DNA of 64,000 nt from Sedimenticola sp. (GTDB lineage Bacteria > Pseudomonadota > Gammaproteobacteria > Chromatiales > Chromatiaceae), in assembly GCA_027083925.1 (NCBI GenBank), contig JALWMK010000122.1, positions 1 through 64,000 of the forward strand, read 5' to 3'. The notes beneath the pieces were generated by a model. It saw only the letters and a program-made list of their open reading frames with translations. It was not told where the DNA came from and searched no databases. Of this stretch, positions 52,712-61,397 are shown piece after piece (within the stretch, counting starts at the first letter, position 1; each line of letters opens with the position of its first letter). Position numbers and translations under genes: made by a program.

Positions 52712-53134
52712 ATGGAACAACTGGCAGAATTCATCACCAATCATCTGCTCCTGGTTATTACTTTTCTTGCTCTGGCCGGGGCGCTGACCTGGAACATTTT
52801 CTTCGACCCCGTAAACAAGGCGGCAGTGGATGCGCTGCAAAGCACCATACTCATGAACCACGATGATGCCGTGGTCGTGGATGTGCGTTCAATCGCCGAT
52901 TTTAACAAGGGTCATATCACGAATGCGCTCAACATCCCATTGAACAGCCTGGCCAAGCAGCTGCAGCAGCTGGAGAAGCACAAGGACAAGCCGATCATCG
53001 TCGCCTGCCGTTCCGGCTCACGCTCCGGCATGGCCTGCAAGACGCTCATGAAGGCCGGTTTCAAGGATGTACACAACCTCCGTGGTGGCATGATGGCCTG
53101 GGAAAGCGCCGGGCTGCCGGTCAAACGCAACTAA
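52712..53134 (+). CDS. Membrane-anchored rhodanese-like sulfurtransferase
   Basis: The 140-residue protein has an N-terminal membrane helix (LLLVITFLALAGALTWNIFF) and a single rhodanese domain with Cys99 in the loop CRSGSRS, so it should carry a persulfide. The DVRSIADFNKGHITNALNIP segment is family-typical. The rhodanese-secB-gpsA order is common in gammaproteobacteria (there often with a glutaredoxin gene, which is absent here). Confidence 0.92.
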   Translation: MEQLAEFITNHLLLVITFLALAGALTWNIFFDPVNKAAVDALQSTILMNHDDAVVVDVRSIADFNKGHITNALNIPLNSLAKQLQQLEKHKDKPIIVACRSGSRSGMACKTLMKAGFKDVHNLRGGMMAWESAGLPVKRN

Positions 53135-53161
53135 CTTTCAGACAATTTCAGGAGCCACACC

Positions 53162-53617
53162 ATGACAGAAGAAGTTCAGCGCCAGTTCTCCATTCAGCGC
53201 ATCTACACCAAAGACATCTCCTTCGAGACCCCGAATTCCCCCGAGATCTTCATGCAGGAATGGAAGCCGGAAATCAACGTGAATCTGAACAATGCCGTCA
53301 AGGATCTTGGGGAGGGCAACCTCGAGGTGTCGCTGACGGTTACGGTTACGGCAAAAATCGAAGACCGTACTGCCTATCTCGCAGAAGCCACACAGTCAGG
53401 CATTTTCCTGGCCCGCAGCATCCCGGAGGAAGAAATGGGACCCATGCTTGGCGTCTATTGCCCCAATGTGCTCTTCCCCTATGTCAGGGAAGTGTTGTCC
53501 GACCTGATTAATCGCGGCAGCTTCCCGCAGTTCCTCCTTGCGCCAGTGAACTTTGAGGCGCTGTATGCCCAGCAGATACAACAGCAAAAACAGGAAACGG
53601 CGCCAGCAGAGCACTGA
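53162..53617 (+). CDS. secB: Protein-export chaperone SecB
   Basis: SecB holds preproteins unfolded and delivers them to SecA. The 151-residue product has the SecB core (QRIYTKDISFETPNSPEIF, LNNAVKDLGEGNLEVSLTVTVTAK, CPNVLFPYVREVLSDLINRGSFPQFLLAPVNFEALY). It lies 27 bases after the rhodanese gene and 13 before gpsA. Confidence 0.97.
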   Translation: MTEEVQRQFSIQRIYTKDISFETPNSPEIFMQEWKPEINVNLNNAVKDLGEGNLEVSLTVTVTAKIEDRTAYLAEATQSGIFLARSIPEEEMGPMLGVYCPNVLFPYVREVLSDLINRGSFPQFLLAPVNFEALYAQQIQQQKQETAPAEH

Positions 53618-53630
53618 AGCAGAACCGCCG

Positions 53631-54638
53631 ATGCCCATAACCAATGTGAGGATTTCCGTATTAGGCGCAGGCTCCTGGGGCACCGCCCTGGGAATACTGC
53701 TGGCCAGACACGGCCATCAGGTAAACCTCTGGGGGCATAGGGCAGACGAGATGGCGGCCCTCGAGCAGGATCGTGAAAACAAGCACTATTTACCCGGCGT
53801 TCCTTTTCCAAAAACCCTGTTTCCTACTGCCGATCTGGCTAAAAGCATCAGTGGTGCGGGCGAAATCCTCATCGTTGTCCCAAGCCATGCCTTCGCCAGC
53901 GTACTGCAACAGGTAAAGGCCCTGGCCCCTTCACTACGCTCTCTGAGCTGGGCAACCAAGGGACTGGAACCGGCACATCGGCGCCTGATGAGTGAAGTCG
54001 CCAGAGAAGCCTTCCCCGAAGCGGATATTGCGGTGGTATCTGGCCCGACCTTCGCCATGGAAGTCGCCAAAGGCATGCCCACCGCCGTCACCGTCGCCTC
54101 CAGCAGCCTGGAATACGCCAAAAGGCTTGCAGACTATCTGCACGGTGAAACATTCCGCGCCTATACCTCCGGCGACATCATCGGCGTACAGGTAGGCGGT
54201 GCCGCCAAGAATGTCATGGCCATCGCCGCCGGCATGTCTGATGGCCTGGGCTTCGGCGCCAACGCCAGAGCTGCATTGATCACCCGTGGATTGGCCGAAA
54301 TCACCCGCCTGGGCCTGGCCCTGGGGGGCAAGCATGACACCTTCATGGGGCTGGCAGGATTGGGCGACCTGGTGCTGACCTGCACCGACGACCAGTCCCG
54401 CAACCGGCGCATGGGGTTGGCCCTTGCCAGCGGTCATGGCATCGAGACAGCCAGAAGGCGCATTGGACAGGAAGTGGAGGGGTTGGCTGCTGCAAGGGAT
54501 TTCCGCATCAAGGCCAGAGACCTTGGCGTGGAAATGCCAATTACCGAGCATGTCTACCAGATTATATACAAGGAACTGGATCCGGCAGTTGCAGTAAAAA
54601 CCCTGCTGAGCCGCGAACAGAAGCCCGAGCCGGGTTGA
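53631..54638 (+). CDS. gpsA: Glycerol-3-phosphate dehydrogenase [NAD(P)+]
   Basis: GpsA makes sn-glycerol 3-phosphate for phospholipids. The 335-residue protein begins with the dinucleotide loop VLGAGSWGTALGILLARHGH, and has SWATKGLEP, VSGPTFAMEVAKG, the catalytic lysine region GGAAKNVMAIAAGMSDGLGFG and GLGDLVLTCTDDQSRNRRMG. The track's earlier start lies inside secB; the ATG at 53631 is right for the family. Confidence 0.97.
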   Translation: MPITNVRISVLGAGSWGTALGILLARHGHQVNLWGHRADEMAALEQDRENKHYLPGVPFPKTLFPTADLAKSISGAGEILIVVPSHAFASVLQQVKALAPSLRSLSWATKGLEPAHRRLMSEVAREAFPEADIAVVSGPTFAMEVAKGMPTAVTVASSSLEYAKRLADYLHGETFRAYTSGDIIGVQVGGAAKNVMAIAAGMSDGLGFGANARAALITRGLAEITRLGLALGGKHDTFMGLAGLGDLVLTCTDDQSRNRRMGLALASGHGIETARRRIGQEVEGLAAARDFRIKARDLGVEMPITEHVYQIIYKELDPAVAVKTLLSREQKPEPG

Positions 54639-54646
54639 CCAGAGAG

Positions 54647-55111
54647 CTATCCCGCACCGGAAAAATCCCACTGCCGCCAGGCTTCATAGACAACCACCGC
54701 CGCCGCATTGGAGAGATTCAGGCTGCGCTGATCCGGCAGCATGGGCAGGCGCAGGCAGTGCGACGGCGGCAAGCTGTCAAGAATGCTTGCCGGCAGGCCC
54801 CGCGTTTCCGGGCCAAACAGCAACACATCCCCAGGCTGGTAGGCAACGCTCGCATGGGAAGCATTGCCCCGGGTGCTGAACGCCATCACCTGCGGCTGAT
54901 CGAGGCTGGCGAGCATGGCCTCATAAGAGTCATGCAATGTCACCCCCACGAACTCATGATAATCCAGCCCCGCCCGCTTCAACCGGCTGTGATCAAGCGC
55001 GAAACCCAGCGGCTTTACCAAGTGCAGCCTGCAACCGGTATTCGCGCACAAACGGATAATATTTCCCGTGTTTGGCGGGATCTCTGGCTGATATAATACA
55101 AGATTAAACAC
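54647..55111 (-). CDS. trmL: tRNA (cytidine/uridine-34-2'-O)-methyltransferase
   Basis: TrmL methylates the wobble ribose of certain tRNA-Leu. It is a SPOUT-knot enzyme of 154 residues: MFNLVLYQPEIPPNTGNIIRLCAN at the start, LLFGPETRGLP and LPMLPDQRSLNLSNAAAVVVYEAWRQ at the knot. It converges on gpsA with an 8-base gap and is divergent from the dihydroorotate dehydrogenase gene. Confidence 0.95.
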   Translation of the reverse strand: MFNLVLYQPEIPPNTGNIIRLCANTGCRLHLVKPLGFALDHSRLKRAGLDYHEFVGVTLHDSYEAMLASLDQPQVMAFSTRGNASHASVAYQPGDVLLFGPETRGLPASILDSLPPSHCLRLPMLPDQRSLNLSNAAAVVVYEAWRQWDFSGAG

Positions 55112-55133
55112 TATCTGCTCCTGGAGTCCGGCT

Positions 55134-56093
55134 ATGAGCGACCCCCGGCTTGCCGTGGATTTTTGTGGACTAAAATTTCACACACCGCTGGTGCTGCTTT
55201 CCGGCTGCGTGGGGTTTGGCGAAGAATACACCCGTGTGGAGGGATTCTCCAATCGTGACGCCGGCGCCGTGTGCCTGAAGGGCACCACCGGCACCGCTCG
55301 CCCCGGCAATGCGCCTCATCGGGTCTACGAAACCCCCGGCGGCATGCTCAATGCCATTGGCCTGCAGAACCCTGGTGTTGACCAGGTAGTTTCCTCCATC
55401 TTGCCCCAGCTGGATTTTGAGGAAACCCGCTTTATCGCCAATATTTCCGGTTCCACCCTGGAAGAATACGGGGAAGTCGCCCGCAAGTTCGATGATTCAC
55501 CCATTGACGCCATCGAAATCAATATTTCCTGCCCGAACGTAAAAGAAGGCGGCGTGGCTTTTGGCAACGATCCGGACATGTCCGCCCAGGTGGTGGAAGT
55601 CTGCCGCAAGGCTACTGACAAGCCTCTGATCACCAAATTATCCCCCAACCAGACCGATATTGCCTACAACGCTAAACGCTGTATCGAAGCGGGCACCGAC
55701 GGCCTGGCGGTGATCAATACCCTGATGGGCATGGCCATCGACATCGAAAGCCGTTCGCCAGTGATTGGCAACAATCAGGGAGGGCTGTCTGGCCCGGCAA
55801 TCAAGCCCATTGCGCTGCTCAAGGTACATCAGGTTTACCAGGTTGCAAGAGAACACAATATCCCCATTATCGGCCAGGGAGGAATCACCAGCGCTGAAGA
55901 TGCTCTGGAATTCCTCATCGCGGGCGCCAGCGTTGTAGGCATAGGCACGGCACTGTTCTATGATCCACTGATCTGCAGCAAGATCAACGCTGGCATTCTG
56001 GGCTATCTCGAATGCCAGCAGCTGGCGGAAGTTGGACAGATAACAGGCAGCCTGCGCCTGAATGAACCTTCTTCACCAAAGTGCGGCTGCTGA
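55134..56093 (+). CDS. Dihydroorotate dehydrogenase, class 1 (1B-like)
   Basis: This FMN enzyme oxidises dihydroorotate in pyrimidine synthesis. The 319-residue sequence has the class 1 layout: LKGTTGTARPGN, NAIGLQNPG, and catalytic Cys133 in EINISCPNVKEGG; class 2 enzymes (usual PyrD of gammaproteobacteria) use Ser and have an N-terminal membrane extension, absent here. It resembles PyrDB, which needs the iron-sulfur subunit PyrK, but no pyrK is adjacent. The C-terminal PKCGC is unusual. Confidence 0.85.
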   Translation: MSDPRLAVDFCGLKFHTPLVLLSGCVGFGEEYTRVEGFSNRDAGAVCLKGTTGTARPGNAPHRVYETPGGMLNAIGLQNPGVDQVVSSILPQLDFEETRFIANISGSTLEEYGEVARKFDDSPIDAIEINISCPNVKEGGVAFGNDPDMSAQVVEVCRKATDKPLITKLSPNQTDIAYNAKRCIEAGTDGLAVINTLMGMAIDIESRSPVIGNNQGGLSGPAIKPIALLKVHQVYQVAREHNIPIIGQGGITSAEDALEFLIAGASVVGIGTALFYDPLICSKINAGILGYLECQQLAEVGQITGSLRLNEPSSPKCGC

Positions 56094-56106
56094 GGGGCAT
56101 CCCTGA

Positions 56107-57378
56107 ATGAGCACAGCCGAACCAATCGCTCCGCAGTCCGCAGAAGAGCTGAAGCGGTTTACGCCGCTTTCGGATCTGTCTTACGACAAACTGCTGGAAA
56201 TTGCCGAAAAGGCGCAATGGCTGAAAACAAAGAAACGCTCTCAGCTGATGGATCTGGGCGATAGGGAAGAAAGCAGCTTGTTCCTTCTGCGGGGGAATGT
56301 CCTCATGGAAGCAACAGACGGGCGCCAACGCATCATCAAGCATACCGATACGGCGGCCCGTTCACCCCTTTCGCGTCTGCGCCCCAGCAGATATCGCGTA
56401 TCTGCACTCACACCGGTGCAATACATCAAGATCAGCAATGCATTGCTGGACGAACTGGCGGATCTGGACGACTCTTCCGAAATGATTTCCACCCATTACC
56501 TGGTCGAGGAAAGCAGCGAGGGAAACGCGGATTTTTCCACCCAGGTGGTTGCCCGCATCTATGATGACCTGCGCAAACATGTCTTGCTGATGCTGTCCTG
56601 GCACCCCGTTTCCCTGGGCGTCAGCCGCCAGATTCTGGCACAGCCAAAAGATGTTTCCGCCATTGCCAGATGGGCCATGCTCGACCCGGTGCTCGCTCTC
56701 AAGCTCATGAAAGCCGCCCAGTTTCAACACCGGCCAGGCGGAACCGTGCCCAATGTCGCCTCGGCCGTATCACAGATGGGTTCGCAAAAGACCCGCAAAC
56801 TGGCTTTCATGAACCTATTCCGGGAGTCACGCGATCCCCGCACCCCGGTTCTCCAGGAAGCCTTCCGCAATACCTGGGAGCGCAGCGTCAGCGTTGCCGC
56901 CGTGGCCAAACGGCTGGCCGGGGAACTGGGCCAGAAAGACCCCGCCGAAGCCGAGCTGGCGGGGTTGCTGCACAATGCAGGAGAAACAGCCATCATCAGT
57001 TACGCCTACAGTTTTTACAGGGAGATCTCGGTGCAGGAGCTGCACAAATGTACGCTGATGTTTGGCAAGGAAACCGGCCGGATGCTGCTTTCGCACTGGA
57101 ACATTTCCCACTCCCTGGCGCAGAGTATCTGTGACGCGACGGAATGGCTGCACGACCACGGCAGCAAGAAACCCGATCTGTCGGACATCGTCATAGCCGC
57201 CCGCGCCTGTGTGCAGATCAGCCGCAAGGATGAGAGCAACCGACCACCGCCCTTGCCACAGATCCCCGCATTGAAAAGGCTCAGGCTGGACACGCCGAAC
57301 AGCATACTGGCGACGGAGTTGCGCGCTTTTGCCAGCGATTATCTGGAAGAGACAAAACAAAAGCTCGGTATTGAATAG
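56107..57378 (+). CDS. HDOD-domain signalling protein
   Basis: The 423-residue protein has an N-terminal cyclic-nucleotide-binding-like region (about 20-130; FTPLSDLSYDKLLEIAEKAQWLKTKKRSQL) and an HDOD domain from about 165 to 370 (ISRQILAQPKDVSAIARWAMLDPVLALKLMKAA; AGLLHNAGETAIISYAYSFY). HDOD proteins act in signalling without the metal-binding residues of HD phosphohydrolases. It abuts the convergent gene at 57379. Confidence 0.85.
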   Translation: MSTAEPIAPQSAEELKRFTPLSDLSYDKLLEIAEKAQWLKTKKRSQLMDLGDREESSLFLLRGNVLMEATDGRQRIIKHTDTAARSPLSRLRPSRYRVSALTPVQYIKISNALLDELADLDDSSEMISTHYLVEESSEGNADFSTQVVARIYDDLRKHVLLMLSWHPVSLGVSRQILAQPKDVSAIARWAMLDPVLALKLMKAAQFQHRPGGTVPNVASAVSQMGSQKTRKLAFMNLFRESRDPRTPVLQEAFRNTWERSVSVAAVAKRLAGELGQKDPAEAELAGLLHNAGETAIISYAYSFYREISVQELHKCTLMFGKETGRMLLSHWNISHSLAQSICDATEWLHDHGSKKPDLSDIVIAARACVQISRKDESNRPPPLPQIPALKRLRLDTPNSILATELRAFASDYLEETKQKLGIE

Positions 57379-57777
57379 TCAGCTCCGCAAGTGCTCGATG
57401 TACTTTGGCATCCCCTCACACACCAGCCGCACACCTTCCGCCTGTACGCGCACCCGCGAAACGCCGCCTTCTACCCCAAGATCACAATGCGCCCGGCCGC
57501 GGCCCTCCAGCGGAACAGGAATCATATCCCTGTAGGTATAGATATTTTCTCCCACATCTCCTCCACAGCATATCCCGGGAAGCTTCAGGGCGCCACCTTC
57601 CAGCAGTTCTCCGTTTTCAAAAACCAGTTCAATATTTTGCCGCCACTTGGTACGCTCTTCGGATCCGGTCATGGTTTTGATCAGGCAGGCCGGCTCGAAG
57701 CGAATACGCACCTCATCATCAACGAGCCTGATGTCTGTAATTCGGGAGCCGGGCAATTCAATGCTGGTCAGATCCAC
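57379..57777 (-). CDS. Conserved hypothetical protein, 132 residues
   Basis: The beta-rich protein (SIELPGSRITDIRLVDDEVRIRFEPACLIKTMTG) has five cysteines including the pair PGICCGGD. No signal peptide or membrane helix. I cannot assign a family. Its stop lies immediately next to the HDOD gene stop on the other strand. Confidence 0.65.
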   Translation of the reverse strand: MDLTSIELPGSRITDIRLVDDEVRIRFEPACLIKTMTGSEERTKWRQNIELVFENGELLEGGALKLPGICCGGDVGENIYTYRDMIPVPLEGRGRAHCDLGVEGGVSRVRVQAEGVRLVCEGMPKYIEHLRS

Positions 57778-57797
57778 CTTATTTGAGCCTCAAGAAA

Positions 57798-57872
57798 ATG
57801 TTTATCGAATTGTTTATCATTCTAGCGTTGCTGGCTCTGGTCATCGCCCTGTTGAAGCCATGGAAATGGTAG
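57798..57872 (+). CDS. Possible 24-residue single-helix membrane peptide
   Basis: The ORF encodes MFIELFIILALLALVIALLKPWKW, an almost complete transmembrane helix ending in a Trp/Lys anchor, a layout typical of small membrane proteins. It is too short for the track. The upstream AAGAAA gives only a weak ribosome-binding site, so translation is unproven. It lies between two minus-strand genes. Confidence 0.35.
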   Translation: MFIELFIILALLALVIALLKPWKW

Positions 57873-57878
57873 CAGCAG

Positions 57879-59270
57879 CTATTGGATGTCCTTGAGCTTG
57901 CGCGTGAGGGTGTTTCTTCCCCAGCCGAGCAGCTGAGCCGCTTCCTGCTTGCGATCACCCGTGGCCTGCAATGCCGCCTTGATCATGGTGGCCTCCACTT
58001 CATCCAGCAGTCCGGTGCGCCCCTCTTCGTGGCAAGCCTGCACCCAGCTCTGCAACATGGACCGCCAATCACCCGCCGCTGGTTGCGCTGACTGCAGGCC
58101 GGATCCATCAGCGGCAATCTCTGGAGGCAGGTCCTGGATATGAATTTCCTTCCCGGATGCCATTACCGTCAACCAGCGAGCCGTATTCTCCAGTTGCCTG
58201 ACGTTGCCTGGCCAGGAAAAGGCTTGCAACTTCGCCAGAGCATCCGGCTTTAGCCGCTTGGTATCAGCATCGAGTTCGAGCGCCGCCTTGCGCAGAAAAT
58301 GCCCCATCAGCAAGCCAATATCCTCACGCCTTTCACGCAAAGGAGGAATATGAATGCGGATCACATTCAGGCGGTGAAACAAATCTTCCCGAAACAGCCC
58401 CCGGGTAACCAGTTGTTCCAGATCCTGGTGGGTTGCGGCTATGATCCGCACATCGGCTTTTACGGTGCTGGCGCCGCCCACTCGGTAAAACTCTCCATCG
58501 GCAAGCACCCGCAACAGCCGGGTCTGCGCCTCTGCCGGCATGTCACCAATTTCATCCAGGAACAGGGTGCCGCCTTCCGCTTGCTCAAAACGTCCCACCC
58601 GCCGCGCCTGCGCCCCGGTGAACGCGCCTTTCTCATGACCAAACAGTTCCGACTCCATTAGCTCACGGGGAATTGCCGCCATGTTCAGGGCAATGAACGA
58701 CCGTTTTGCCCGCGGGCTGTGCTGGTGCAGGGCGTGTGCCACCAGCTCTTTTCCAGTTCCCGATTCACCGTTGATCAGCACCGAAATATTGGAGCGCGCC
58801 AGGCGCCCGATAGCCCGGAATACTTCCTGCATGGAAGCTGCTTCACCAATAATGCCGCCACTTCCACCCAGCTCACCTCCGCCGGCGGTGGCATTCTTGT
58901 TGCGGCTCGCCACTGCGCGCTCAACCTGGTCGATGGCCTCTTTCAGGTCGAAAGGCTTGGGCAGGTATTCAAACGCCCCGACATCATAAGCCTTAACCGC
59001 ACTATCCAGGTCGGAATGGGCAGTCATGATGATAACCGGCAGCTCGGGATGAATTTCATGGATCTTGCCAAGCAACGCCAAGCCATCCATATCCGGCATA
59101 CGGATGTCAGATACAATAGCCATGGGTTCAAAAACCTGTAACGCCTTGAGCAAATCACCAGGATGCTCAAAGCCACGCGCATCATACCCGGCCTTGGTGA
59201 GTGCCTTTTCCAGCACCCAGCGGATTGATCGGTCATCATCCACAATCCAGACGGCAGCAACTTTGCTCAT
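57879..59270 (-). CDS. glnG: Nitrogen regulation response regulator NtrC
   Basis: NtrC activates sigma-54 promoters under nitrogen limitation. The 463-residue protein has a receiver domain ([16 protein letters not shown]), an AAA+ domain with Walker A GESGTGKE, an intact GAFTGA loop ([14 protein letters not shown]), Walker [11 protein letters not shown], and a Fis-type helix-turn-helix end ([21 protein letters not shown]). Its ATG overlaps the ntrB stop (ATGA). It contrasts with the GAFTGA-less ntrX product in this window. Confidence 0.95.
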   Translation of the reverse strand: MSKVAAVWIVDDDRSIRWVLEKALTKAGYDARGFEHPGDLLKALQVFEPMAIVSDIRMPDMDGLALLGKIHEIHPELPVIIMTAHSDLDSAVKAYDVGAFEYLPKPFDLKEAIDQVERAVASRNKNATAGGGELGGSGGIIGEAASMQEVFRAIGRLARSNISVLINGESGTGKELVAHALHQHSPRAKRSFIALNMAAIPRELMESELFGHEKGAFTGAQARRVGRFEQAEGGTLFLDEIGDMPAEAQTRLLRVLADGEFYRVGGASTVKADVRIIAATHQDLEQLVTRGLFREDLFHRLNVIRIHIPPLRERREDIGLLMGHFLRKAALELDADTKRLKPDALAKLQAFSWPGNVRQLENTARWLTVMASGKEIHIQDLPPEIAADGSGLQSAQPAAGDWRSMLQSWVQACHEEGRTGLLDEVEATMIKAALQATGDRKQEAAQLLGWGRNTLTRKLKDIQ

Positions 59271-60358
59271 AGGTTTTGTTCCAGCGGCAGGTAAATGGTA
59301 AACACGGTTTTTCCGGGTTCACTGGTGAATTCTATCAGACCACCGTGGCGGTTGATCAGGGATTGGGCCAGAGACAGACCAAGCCCGGTACCTTCCGATT
59401 TGCCCGTAACCATCGGGTAGAAAACCCTTTCCTGCAACTCCTCGGGGATACCGGGACCATCATCGACAATATTGATTTGCACCACCAGGCGATGACGGAC
59501 GCTGACCAGGGTGAATTGCCGGAGAATCCGGGTTTGCAGCAGGAGTTTCCCTTTCCCACCCGTCGCCTGCACTGCATTTTGTACGATATTCAGAACTGCC
59601 TGGATTAGCTGGTCGGTGTCCCCCCGCAGATCGGGAATGCTTGGATCATAGTCTCGCTCCAATGCCACACCGTGCTCGGGATCCGCGGCGATGATTGTGC
59701 ATACGCGTTCAAGAATATGGTGAATATTGACGGCGCGCATCACCGGCAACTGGCGCGAACCCAGCATTTGATCCACCAGGGATTTTAGCCGATCCACCTC
59801 TTCAATGATAATGCGCGTGTACTCTGCCAAATCGCTATCTTCCAGCTCCATGGCCAGCAACTGGGCCGCGCCTCTTACACCACCGAGGGGGTTCTTTATT
59901 TCGTGAGCCAGCCCACGAATCAGATCCCGGGTCGCCAGATTCTGGCTGATCAGCCGCTCTTCCCGCGTCAGGCGCAGTTGCCTGTCCACGCGCCGGATTT
60001 CCGCCAGAACCATACCCGGCCGTTCCTCTATCTCTACCGGAACCAGGGTGCAATCTACCGTGATGCTATGGCCATCAGGCAATAACAACATAACCTCCCG
60101 TTCGCTCAGGGGTTGATTGGTCTCGATAACGGTTGCCAGGTGTTGCGCCATAACATCCTCCGGACAACGCAGCAACTGATCCATGGGTTTCCTCAGCACC
60201 ATACGCGCACTTACAGACAGCAGCATCTCAGCTGCTGCATTCATATATCGAATATTCAGTTGATGGTCAAATAACACCAGTGAAGTTGCCTGGCTGGAAA
60301 GAACCGCGCCTAGCAGCTCACCGGGGAGACTATTGGAGGGTTTGCTGTACATTAACAA
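59267..60358 (-). CDS. glnL: Nitrogen regulation histidine kinase NtrB
   Basis: NtrB phosphorylates NtrC and responds to PII proteins. The 363-residue soluble kinase has a PAS domain (about 20-120), the phosphoacceptor in GLAHEIKNPLGGVRGAAQLL, and an ATP site (NIVQNAVQA, DDGPGIPEELQ, GTGLGLSLAQSLI). No membrane segment, as expected for NtrB. Confidence 0.95.
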   Translation of the reverse strand: MLMYSKPSNSLPGELLGAVLSSQATSLVLFDHQLNIRYMNAAAEMLLSVSARMVLRKPMDQLLRCPEDVMAQHLATVIETNQPLSEREVMLLLPDGHSITVDCTLVPVEIEERPGMVLAEIRRVDRQLRLTREERLISQNLATRDLIRGLAHEIKNPLGGVRGAAQLLAMELEDSDLAEYTRIIIEEVDRLKSLVDQMLGSRQLPVMRAVNIHHILERVCTIIAADPEHGVALERDYDPSIPDLRGDTDQLIQAVLNIVQNAVQATGGKGKLLLQTRILRQFTLVSVRHRLVVQINIVDDGPGIPEELQERVFYPMVTGKSEGTGLGLSLAQSLINRHGGLIEFTSEPGKTVFTIYLPLEQNL

Positions 60359-60415
60359 CTGTAAATTCCAGGCGCCCGGAAACAGCCGGTCGCCTGAAAC
60401 AGGCCTTGTCCGGCC

Positions 60416-61123
60416 TCACGAGGAAGGAGATTTCGGTGCCGGCTGATAACTGGGCTGAAAATTAGGCTGAAAACCAGGTTGGGGCTTGGGGACGAAGTCA
60501 GGACCAAAGTCGGGATCAAAGTCAGGATCAAAGTCGGGATCAAAGTCAGGATCAAAGTCGGGCTTGGGTTCGGAGCCAGGTTTCTTTGCGATGGTACGGT
60601 GCAACTGAAAAGAGACCGCCGCTGACTGCGCGATCTCTTTTCCGCTCTTGTCATATACGGCTACGGCAACCTTATGTTTGCCACGAGCCACATTTTTCAG
60701 CTTCAACACGGTGCTTTCATATTTTCTACCCTGCACGGCTCCATCCAGAATGGCCTTCAGGTAATCTCCCTTGCGCAGCACTGGTGCCAAGGCCACAAAA
60801 ACAGAAACCGTGCCCGGGCTGCTGTGCACCGTACCACCATCTTCCGGGCTTACAATGCTGATTTCCCGGTAGGTGAGTTTTTCCGCTGCCACTTCAGCAG
60901 AAGTGGTTTCCGCCTCGTCTGCTCCTGCTTCCCCGGTTGGCTTCTCCGGCACTACCGGCGGTGCATAGGTGGACAAACCGGGCAATTTGTTCATTTTTTC
61001 TGCATTTGCTGCGTCTGGCTGGTCACCATAATGGACATTGCCGGCACCATCCACCCACTTGTAGATTTCTGCCTGGGAGGTCGCAGCTAAAAGCAGCAAA
61101 AGGAGGGTCACATATATTTTCAT
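60416..61123 (-). CDS. DUF4124 exported protein with DPDF repeat tail
   Basis: From the ATG at 61123 the 235-residue protein has a signal peptide (MKIYVTLLLLLLAATSQA), then a DUF4124 domain (EIYKWVDGAGNVHYGDQP) and an immunoglobulin-like middle (SPEDGGTVHSSPGTVSVFVALAPVLRKGD). The tail is a run of DPDF units, then Gln/Pro-rich sequence. Probably periplasmic or cell-wall associated; function unknown. Confidence 0.85.
   Translation of the reverse strand: MKIYVTLLLLLLAATSQAEIYKWVDGAGNVHYGDQPDAANAEKMNKLPGLSTYAPPVVPEKPTGEAGADEAETTSAEVAAEKLTYREISIVSPEDGGTVHSSPGTVSVFVALAPVLRKGDYLKAILDGAVQGRKYESTVLKLKNVARGKHKVAVAVYDKSGKEIAQSAAVSFQLHRTIAKKPGSEPKPDFDPDFDPDFDPDFDPDFGPDFVPKPQPGFQPNFQPSYQPAPKSPSS
60494..60562 (-). 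repeat. 12-bp coding tandem repeat (DPDF units)
   Basis: About five to six 12-base units (plus strand GGATCAAAGTCA / GGATCAAAGTCG alternating) encode the repeated tetrapeptide DPDF. The alternation of A and G at the twelfth base makes a 24-base higher-order unit. Unit length is a multiple of three, so gain or loss would keep the frame. Confidence 0.8.
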
Positions 61124-61397
61124 AAAGGCGCCTCTAAAAATCATTATTCTGGTGCAGACCAAAATCCGTAAGTACTTGAAAGCTATTGACACTGGTACCC
61201 GCCTGGGCATCCTGCTTAATTCTGCCCCTGGATTTGTGCACTGCTGTCGTCATGAAAACTAAATTTTTTGAGGCGCTCATAGGCCAGATACTAGCTCAGG
61301 GTATGTTATTTTTCCACAAAGCTCTCCAGGCTTCTGGATAAATGGTAGCTTTCACCCGACAATCGAACGGCTGCTGGTGCAATTTCCAGGCTAGTGC

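Noticed and set aside
61124-61145. GGCGCCTCTAAAAATCAT as a third MITE end
   Set aside because: It resembles the MITE terminus for only about 9 bases and has no second end nearby.
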